Shown: one piece after another, positions 6,909 to 12,211 of the stretch | Position numbering within the stretch: the stretch's first letter is position 1 | Layout: the number at the start of each line of letters is the position of its first letter | From: JBBSHJ01 sp038253135 | Lineage (GTDB): Bacteria; Actinomycetota; Actinomycetes; Mycobacteriales; QHCD01 | Assembly (NCBI GenBank): GCA_038253135.1 | Contig: JBBSHJ010000074.1 | Span: 1-16,066 of the forward strand | DNA: 16,066 nucleotides | Reading direction: 5' to 3' | Translations under genes and position numbers: made by a program | Notes under the pieces: generated by a model | Databases searched by the model: none | Told to the model about the DNA's origin: nothing | Seen by the model: only the letters and a program-made list of their open reading frames with translations

Positions 6909-8357
6909 TCAGCCGAGGTCGGCCGACGACAGCAATCCCGTGCTCGTCCAGGTGTCCGAGTCGCGAGCCACCTGCCGGCCGTCGACCTCGACACGGTGCT
7001 CTTCCGTGGCCAGGGCAATCGCGCCCAGCAGGGAGGCCACGGCCCGCTCGACCGTGTGGAGTTCATCGACGATGCCGCTCACCGGGTCGGGCCCGGTGAA
7101 GGTGGTTGCCAGCCGCGAGAGCCGATCGGTTGACTCGCGGAGCACCAGCAGGGCGGGCGCGGTGTAGGCACCGATGTCGCCGAGCGCATGGCTCGCCCCG
7201 GCCAGGGAGGCGACCTGGCTGAGCGCGCTCTGGTGCCGGATCGCAAGGTCCGCGGTGGACAGCCAATCGGCCGCCTGGCCCACGAGCACCTCGGCGAGGC
7301 GGGCATCGAGCCGGGTGAACGATCCGGACCGTTCCGGCCGCCGCGCGATGAAGACGCCGACCGGCCGGTCGATCTCGCCGAGCACCGCGGAGCAGAACGG
7401 ACGCTCGCTCTCGACACCGATCTGCACCGCGCGCGACCCGAGGGTGTGCAGGGCCCAGGGCGCGGCGAATGCGCTCGAATCGACCCGCACCCGTTCGTGC
7501 AGCCCGGACTCGTCACCGGCGTAGCGCACCGGACCGTCAGGGTGGCGCAGCAGCACCTCGATCTCGGCACCGCCGAAGATCCTGGCGGCGGCGAGCACGA
7601 GCACCCGCGCGGACGCGTCCAGGCTGGGCGGCGCCGCGGTCTCCCGGCGGTGCGCCAGCTCGGCGAACAGCCGGGCCTCGGCTGCGCGTTCGGTCTGCTG
7701 GTGGTAGGACCACAGCAGCAGGCCCAGCGGCGCGACCAGTCCCAGCAGCGCGATCGGGTGATGGACCGCGAGCCAGCCGGCGAGCAGTCCGATCGAGATG
7801 TTGCCCAGATTGTGCAGCGCGCCGAGCGACCCCGGCCGGCGGAGAATCGACAGCAGCGGCTGCCCGGTCGTCACGCGGATCGCGACAGCTATCGCCAGAT
7901 GGTTGATGATCGCGAACGCGGCCAGACCGGCCGCCGCGCCGAGGACACCGCGGCCGGCGAGAATCGTTACGCCGGCCGCGGCCGCGGCACCCAGGGTCGC
8001 TTGGCCGACGTTGAACCAGATCTTGAGCGGTTCGACCCGGTTGGCCAGCAGTCCGATGGCCAACCCGATGGCCATGCACGGTGCCACCCACCCGCCCGGC
8101 CGGGCGACAAGGGCGACGCCGAGCAGCACGTCACCAAGGGCGAACGACGTGCCCTGACGGTCGATGACCACGCGCGCGGCCTGCCACTGCCCGAGTGCGA
8201 TGCCGAGGATGAGCAGGGGCGGCAGCCACCAATGGGCCGCGAGCCAATCGAAGGGATCGGACAGTGCTCGATCGGTGACGATCGCGCCCGCGATCCCCAG
8301 TCCGAAGGCAGCAGCGCCGAGTGCGGATACGAGCGCGTTCTTACGCATCCGGCTCAC
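6909..8357 (-). CDS. Multi-pass membrane protein with GAF-like cytoplasmic domain, putative sensor subunit
   Basis: The 482-residue protein has about seven or eight hydrophobic segments in its first 216 residues (near 8-29, 42-60, 72-86, 91-107, 115-135, 138-160 and 184-216). The stretch from SFALGDVLLGVALVA through the PLKIWFNVGQATLG region resembles the membrane module I remember from some actinobacterial GGDEF/EAL proteins. Residues about 245-370 read like a GAF domain (start ASARVLVLAAARIFGG, end PVGVFIARRPERSGSFT) followed by a helical tail. There is no kinase, cyclase or GGDEF motif. The GTG at 8357 has GGGAGGG just upstream; an ATG at 8348 is the alternative. The kinase start follows its stop by 10 nt, so the two are surely co-transcribed. 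I infer that this protein senses a signal and passes it to the kinase. The GAF call is moderate and the ligand is unknown. Confidence 0.7.
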   Translation of the reverse strand: MSRMRKNALVSALGAAAFGLGIAGAIVTDRALSDPFDWLAAHWWLPPLLILGIALGQWQAARVVIDRQGTSFALGDVLLGVALVARPGGWVAPCMAIGLAIGLLANRVEPLKIWFNVGQATLGAAAAAGVTILAGRGVLGAAAGLAAFAIINHLAIAVAIRVTTGQPLLSILRRPGSLGALHNLGNISIGLLAGWLAVHHPIALLGLVAPLGLLLWSYHQQTERAAEARLFAELAHRRETAAPPSLDASARVLVLAAARIFGGAEIEVLLRHPDGPVRYAGDESGLHERVRVDSSAFAAPWALHTLGSRAVQIGVESERPFCSAVLGEIDRPVGVFIARRPERSGSFTRLDARLAEVLVGQAADWLSTADLAIRHQSALSQVASLAGASHALGDIGAYTAPALLVLRESTDRLSRLATTFTGPDPVSGIVDELHTVERAVASLLGAIALATEEHRVEVDGRQVARDSDTWTSTGLLSSADLG

Positions 8358-8429
8358 CCAGCCCTCCCATAATCCTCGAGTCGTCCGACCGATGGCACAC
8401 CGTGGCCCGACTCATAACCCGATCGACCT

Positions 8430-8456
8430 CCGCGGACGGCGATCGGAGATCCGCGG
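8430..8456 (-). other. Stem-loop just after the small secreted-protein gene
   Basis: CCGCGGA (8430-8436) and TCCGCGG (8450-8456) are perfect 7-bp inverted arms with a 13-base spacer. On the minus strand the stem starts 3 nt after the stop codon at 8460-8462. It is very GC-rich and no T-run follows, so it may be a partial terminator, an mRNA-stabilising or processing element, or chance. Its place between the small gene and the sensor gene would allow the secreted protein to be made in excess over the sensor. Confidence 0.4.
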
Positions 8457-8459
8457 CGT

Positions 8460-8732
8460 TCAGGTCCAGGTCATGTCCTCGGGCCTGGCGCGATTTGAGG
8501 GACTCTGCGTTACGCACGTCGACGTCCACGTAATGTCACCGGCCGGAGTGACCACCCGACCGAGGGTCGCGCTGGAAGCGGACGCCACGCCGCCGCAGCC
8601 GAAGGTCCACGTAATGTCGCAAGCTGGGCGCACCGTCGCCGCGGACGCCGTACCGGCGAGACCGACGGATGCGCCGGTGACTGCCGCTCCGGCGAGGGCG
8701 ATCGCGGCCAGCCGGGACTTCATCTTTGACAT
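8460..8732 (-). CDS. Small secreted protein with three D-[IM]-T-W-T repeats
   Basis: The 90-residue product has a textbook signal peptide: MSKMKSR, a hydrophobic core AAIALAGAAVTGASVGLAG, and a likely cleavage site after TASA (residue 31). The mature part is about 59 residues with cysteines at 38, 46 and 73. It contains DITWT at 39-43 and 66-70 and DMTWT at 86-90, the last ending the protein. The first two copies share the wider pattern A[CG]DITWTxxC. The two DITWT copies are encoded by identical 14-bp DNA (8524-8537 and 8605-8618), including the otherwise uncommon ATT codon; the third (8464-8477) matches 12 of 14. The ATG at 8732 has GGAGG 5 nt upstream. I do not recognise a family. The gene heads the sensor/kinase cluster and is divergent from the response regulator, so a role as exported signal, envelope peptide or regulated output is possible but unproven. 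Confidence 0.75.
   Translation of the reverse strand: MSKMKSRLAAIALAGAAVTGASVGLAGTASAATVRPACDITWTFGCGGVASASSATLGRVVTPAGDITWTSTCVTQSPSNRARPEDMTWT
8464..8618 (-). repeat. Three copies of a 14-bp coding repeat (DITWT)
   Basis: GTCCACGTAATGTC on the plus strand occurs at 8524-8537 and 8605-8618, and a 12-of-14 variant lies at 8464-8477. All are in the same reading frame of the small secreted protein and encode D-[IM]-T-W-T. Spacings are 60 and 81 bp, so it is an irregular internal repeat and not a simple tandem array. Confidence 0.7.
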
Positions 8733-9022
8733 CCGTGCCTCCTGGGGCGTCGATCCGCATGAAACGCCCAGCGCGCCGTGTTCGGCCGACTGACATAGAA
8801 TGACGCGCCCGAACCGCGGACGCCAATGACTGCGCAAACGTGGCTCCAGAATCGCCCGATCGGCGTAACATGGCCGCGGAGACACGCAGGCGGATGCGCG
8901 GCCGGTACGGTTCGGCCCGTCGGCGGGTGCTCGCAGCACGTCAGCGAGTGACCGCGACCGGTTACGCCGGTTCGCTCCGCCGACCGTGTCGTTGCTGATC
9001 CACCCGACGCTCGGAGGTTCCG
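8733..9022. promoter_or_regulatory. Divergent control region between the secreted protein and response regulator genes
   Basis: These 290 bp separate the two divergent starts and should hold both promoters, although no -35/-10 pair stands out. Inverted repeats seen here are CGGCGTAAC (8861-8869) with GTTACGCCG (8961-8969), 9 bp arms whose starts are 100 bp apart, and GTGCT-CGC-AGCAC (8927-8939). These are candidate regulator sites only. GTTACGCCGG also occurs once inside the sensor gene, so chance is not excluded. I see no gene in this stretch. Confidence 0.35.
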
Positions 9023-9775
9023 TTGTCCGACAACGCCGCTGTAAGCGCCAGGCAGGGCCCGATCGCCGGCTCGCCTGCGACCGTGTCAGGGCTCTCGTCC
9101 GAATCCCTCAACGCCGTGGGCCGTCGCATGCCGGACGGCTCGGGCCAGTTCAGCGCGCTCGTGGTCGACGACCACCCGATGCTCCGCGAGGCGATGACCA
9201 CCCGGCTCACCGAGATGGGGGCCACGCAGGTCTACGAGGCAGCGTCGATCGCCGAGGCCCGGGCCCGGGCCTCGGCCACCGGCCCGCTGGAACTGTGCGT
9301 TCTCGACCTCGGACTGCCCGATGGCAACGGCCTCGACCTTCTCGCCGAGTTGCGCGAAGCCGGGTGGAACCGCCTCGTCGTGCTGTCCGCCGCCGACGAT
9401 CCCTACTCCGTGCGGGCCGCCTTCGTCGCCGGTGCGCAGGGCTACCTGCTCAAGTCGGCGTCCCCCTCGGTCGTTGCCGACGGCGTCCGGCAGGTGCTCG
9501 GCGGGGGCGTCTATGCCGACCCGTCGGTCGCGTCGTTGCTGGCTGCCGGCCTTCGCGGTAACCGGACCGACTCGGGCGTCTCCGATCTGTCGGCCCGGGA
9601 GATCGAGGTGCTGCGCCTGGTGGCCGACGGCAACTCCAACAAGGAGATCGGCGACACGCTCAACCTGTCCGCGCTCACGGTCAAGAGCCACCTTGCCCGG
9701 ATCGCCCGCAAACTCGGCACCGGCGACCGTGCCGAGATGGTCGCGCTCGTGATGCGCGCGGGCGTCATCCGCTGA
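9023..9775 (+). CDS. NarL/LuxR family response regulator
   Basis: The 250-residue regulator has a receiver domain after a roughly 40-residue N-terminal extension, and a C-terminal LuxR HTH. Receiver landmarks are the acidic pair Asp49-Asp50 (VVDDHP), phosphoacceptor Asp95 in CVLDLGLPDGNG, Ser121 and Lys143 (GYLLKS), all as in functional receivers. The HTH runs from SDLSAREIEVLRLVADG through NSNKEIGDTLNLSALTVKSH to the VIR end. The TTG at 9023 is chosen because GGAGG lies 5 nt upstream; the ATG at 9129 would remove only non-conserved residues. It is the probable partner of the kinase at 5813-6898. From memory, Streptomyces whiI occupies the same place beside the DUF3000 gene, so positional orthology is possible, but WhiI lacks the normal phosphorylation pocket, unlike this protein. 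Confidence 0.92.
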   Translation: MSDNAAVSARQGPIAGSPATVSGLSSESLNAVGRRMPDGSGQFSALVVDDHPMLREAMTTRLTEMGATQVYEAASIAEARARASATGPLELCVLDLGLPDGNGLDLLAELREAGWNRLVVLSAADDPYSVRAAFVAGAQGYLLKSASPSVVADGVRQVLGGGVYADPSVASLLAAGLRGNRTDSGVSDLSAREIEVLRLVADGNSNKEIGDTLNLSALTVKSHLARIARKLGTGDRAEMVALVMRAGVIR

Positions 9776-9882
9776 CCACGACGCCGAGCAAGTCGACGTC
9801 CGGGCAGGAGTCTGTCCCGCAGCCGAGGCTCGTCGATCGGCCGCGCGACGGCGTACCGGAACCGATCGTCGCCGCCGCGGCG

Positions 9883-11004
9883 ATGCAGGACTACTGCGAC
9901 CTCGTCGCCGCCGGGACCGGTCCGGTCGCTCTCGACGCCGAACGCGCGTCGGGTTATCGGTACAGCCAGCGCGCCTACCTGGTGCAGGTACGCCGTGCCG
10001 GCGCCGGCACCGCTGTCATCGACCCGTTGGACCTGCCGGGACTGGGCGCGCTGGATCGCGCGATCGGTCCGGCCGAGTGGGTACTGCACGCCGCGAGTCA
10101 GGATCTGCCGTGCCTGGCCGAGCTGGGGATGCGCCCGCAGCGGTTGTTCGACACCGAGCTGGCCGGGCGGTTGCTCGGCTATCCACGGGTCGGGCTGGCC
10201 ACGCTCCTGGAACACACGCTCGACAGCACGCTCGCCAAGGGCTACTCGGCGGCGAACTGGAGCACCCGCCCGCTGCCCGAAGAGTGGATCGCCTACGCCG
10301 CGCTCGACGTCGAGCTCCTGCTCGAGCTGCGAGATCATCTGGCCGGTGAGCTCGTGGCCGCCGGCAAGCAGGAGTGGGCCGAGCAGGAGTTCGCCCACCT
10401 GCGCAGTGCCGGTCCACCGGCGCCGCGGCCGGACCCGTGGCGGCGCACATCCGGCATCCATGTCATCCACGGCCGGCGCAACCTGGCGACCGTGCGGGCG
10501 CTGTGGGAGGCCCGCGACGAGATCGCCCGGGACCGCGACATCGCGCCCGGGCGGATCCTTCCCGATCGGGCCATCGTCGAGGCGGCGCGCGTCCTGCCGA
10601 GCGCGCGCGGCGACCTCGTTGCGCTCTCCGGATACCGCCGCAACCGCGACGTGACCGCGTGGTGGCGGGCCATCCGGGCGACCCGCGACCTGCCCGACAC
10701 GGAGCTGCCGACCGTTGCCCGCCCCATCGACCAACTCCCGCCGCCCAACCGCTGGCGGGACCGCTCACCGGAGGCCGCGACCCGTCTGGCCGGCGCCCGC
10801 GCCGCGCTGGCCGAGATCTCCGCGCGGGTTCACACGCCGGTGGAGAACCTCGTCCCTCCCGAGGCCGTGCGCCGGCTGGCCTGGTCGCCGCCCGATCCGA
10901 TCGATGTCGACGGCGTACGACGTGCGCTCGTCGACCGCGCCGCCCGCCGATGGCAGGTCGACGTGACGGCCCAAGCGCTGACGACCGCCATCGCCCAGGC
11001 GTGA
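9883..11004 (+). CDS. rnd: Ribonuclease D-like 3'-5' exonuclease with HRDC domain
   Basis: RNase D family proteins trim RNA 3' ends using two metal ions held by DEDD residues. From the ATG these are Asp18 and Glu20 (VALDAERASGYRY), Asp74 (LHAASQDLPCL), and Tyr138 with Asp142 (IAYAALDVELLLEL). An HRDC domain, which binds nucleic acid, follows at about 205-275, beginning near HVIHGRRNLATVRALWEARD. The ATG at 9883 is the first standard start, but the in-frame codons before it read LVDRPRDGVPEPIVAAAAM, matching the N-terminus I remember for actinobacterial homologues. The true start may therefore be a non-standard codon such as CTG at 9772, overlapping the response regulator stop and giving 410 residues. 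The gene follows that regulator on the same strand and probably shares its transcript. Confidence 0.88.
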   Translation: MQDYCDLVAAGTGPVALDAERASGYRYSQRAYLVQVRRAGAGTAVIDPLDLPGLGALDRAIGPAEWVLHAASQDLPCLAELGMRPQRLFDTELAGRLLGYPRVGLATLLEHTLDSTLAKGYSAANWSTRPLPEEWIAYAALDVELLLELRDHLAGELVAAGKQEWAEQEFAHLRSAGPPAPRPDPWRRTSGIHVIHGRRNLATVRALWEARDEIARDRDIAPGRILPDRAIVEAARVLPSARGDLVALSGYRRNRDVTAWWRAIRATRDLPDTELPTVARPIDQLPPPNRWRDRSPEAATRLAGARAALAEISARVHTPVENLVPPEAVRRLAWSPPDPIDVDGVRRALVDRAARRWQVDVTAQALTTAIAQA

Positions 11005-11023
11005 CCGTCCGGCAGGTAGCCCG

Positions 11024-11305
11024 CTAACGGAACTTCCGGGTCAGCCGTTCCATCGACATCGACCCCACGTCGGCGAACTTCACCGCCGACAGCACGCTGT
11101 CGGCGCCGGCGGCCAGGCCGGCTTCGTGCGCGGCCCGTACCGTCGCCCACACCGCGTCGGCGTCGCCCTCGAGCGTGGTGCCGAGCGGGCCCACCTCGTA
11201 GTGCAGGCCGCTGTTCTGGATCACGGCGATCGCCGCCTCGACATGACCGTGCGGGTTGTCGGCCGTGCCGGCCGGCGTCGGCAGGCACTGGATCTCGGCG
11301 ATCAT
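11024..11305 (-). CDS. MTH1187-type (DUF77) thiamine-binding protein
   Basis: This small 93-residue protein starts MIAEIQCLPTPAGT and contains GLHYEVGPLGTTLEGD and a C-terminal strand SVLSAVKFADVGS, which fits the MTH1187/YkoF-like fold (DUF77). Members are about 100 residues, form ferredoxin-like dimers or tetramers and several bind thiamine. The ATG at 11305 overlaps the stop of the thiamine diphosphokinase gene (ATGA, 11302-11305) and has GGAGG upstream, so the two are translationally coupled. The pairing supports a thiamine-related role; the ligand is inferred from family and context. It is convergent with the RNase D gene, with 19 bp between the stops and no clear terminator. Confidence 0.8.
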   Translation of the reverse strand: MIAEIQCLPTPAGTADNPHGHVEAAIAVIQNSGLHYEVGPLGTTLEGDADAVWATVRAAHEAGLAAGADSVLSAVKFADVGSMSMERLTRKFR

Positions 11306-11973
11306 GAATCCTCCGTCGATGGATCGGTCAGGGCATCGGGCTGTACGACGAGCAGCGTTCCGCGGGTGACCTGCACGCCGGCCGACCCGGCGGCGAATTC
11401 GTTGCTGACGCCAAGGCTCGACCCCACATCCAGGTCCGCGTCGACCAGCGGCCAGCGCAGGCCGGCGGTGGTCACTCCCGTCACCCTGCCATGCAAGGGA
11501 ATCAGACTGACCAGCTCCCCCACCCGCCCGCGCAGAGCAGCCCGTGAGCGCACGACGGAAACCCGCGATCGGTCGAGCAGGGCCTCGACCTGCAGTGCCA
11601 CGGTCCCGGGACCGGCGAGGACCGCGAGCATCCCGAGCAGGTGATCCAGCCGGCCGCCGGCCGAGCCGACCACGAGCAAGTGATCCGGCCGGTGCCGCAG
11701 CGCCAGGGCGACGGCGAGTTCGAAATCGGTGGCGTCCTTGGCCGCCGGGTGCCGCTCGCACGGCGTACCGGAGCGCTCCAGCGCGGCGAGGCCGGCGGCG
11801 GACACCGAGTCGAAGTCGCCGATAGCCACATCGATCCTCAGTCCCAGCGCGTGCGCATGATCGACGCCGCTGTCGGCGGCCACGACGTACGCCGTCGCCG
11901 GCAGCAGTGCGGCCACGGCGGGCGGCGGAGCCGGCCCGCCGGCCACCACGATCGCCGCACATCCAGGCTCCAC
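11302..11973 (-). CDS. thiN: Thiamine diphosphokinase
   Basis: The enzyme transfers pyrophosphate from ATP to thiamine, giving thiamine diphosphate. The 223-residue protein carries the family landmarks in order: AADSGVDHAHALGLRIDVAI followed by GDFDS (52-56), KDATDFELAVALA (79-91), GGRLDHLLGMLAVL (106-119), and late in the protein GVSNEF, part of the thiamine-binding beta domain. The GTG at 11973 has AGGGAGG 6 nt upstream and gives an N-terminus of family length. It is the first gene of a two-gene unit with the thiamine-binding protein. The dxs gene upstream also encodes a thiamine diphosphate enzyme, whose product (DXP) additionally feeds thiamine synthesis, so the grouping is functionally sensible. 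I found no TPP riboswitch in the 238 bp before it. Confidence 0.88.
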   Translation of the reverse strand: MEPGCAAIVVAGGPAPPPAVAALLPATAYVVAADSGVDHAHALGLRIDVAIGDFDSVSAAGLAALERSGTPCERHPAAKDATDFELAVALALRHRPDHLLVVGSAGGRLDHLLGMLAVLAGPGTVALQVEALLDRSRVSVVRSRAALRGRVGELVSLIPLHGRVTGVTTAGLRWPLVDADLDVGSSLGVSNEFAAGSAGVQVTRGTLLVVQPDALTDPSTEDS

Positions 11974-12211
11974 GCACTGCCTCCCTGATTCGTGCCAGCC
12001 GCGTCCGTCCTGCCCAGCGGGCGCGTGCTCGCCGGCGTCGGCTACCCCTGCGCGGCATCGGGCACTACGGCAGCGTCACGACCGGGTCGGTCAGGAACAT
12101 GCCGTGGCGGGTCGGTCTCGAGCCCACCGGTGGGGCGGACGACCACACCCAGTTCGAGGCGGTCCCGCTCGAAGCCATGCTGCCCCCTGGCCGTTCCAGC
12201 ACGCGGTACCG

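Noticed and set aside
8164..8793. Plus-strand frame covering the small secreted protein gene
   Set aside because: The minus-strand frame has a proper signal peptide, GGAGG at the right distance and in-frame repeats, while this one has no domain and no ribosome-binding site.
11030..11041. CGGAA-C-TTCCG palindrome near the convergent ends of RNase D and the thiamine-binding gene
   Set aside because: It is within the last codons of the thiamine-binding gene, the arms are only 5 bp, and no T-run follows, so it is not a convincing terminator.
12065..12178. A 37-codon minus-strand frame starting MASSGTASNWVW, with a G-rich stretch before the ATG
   Set aside because: It is short, has no recognisable domain or signal, and the ribosome-binding match is easily met in GC-rich DNA; a real microprotein cannot be excluded.
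11974..12211. TPP riboswitch upstream of thiN
   Set aside because: I looked on the minus strand for the CTGAGA element and the conserved 3' THI-box pattern and found neither.
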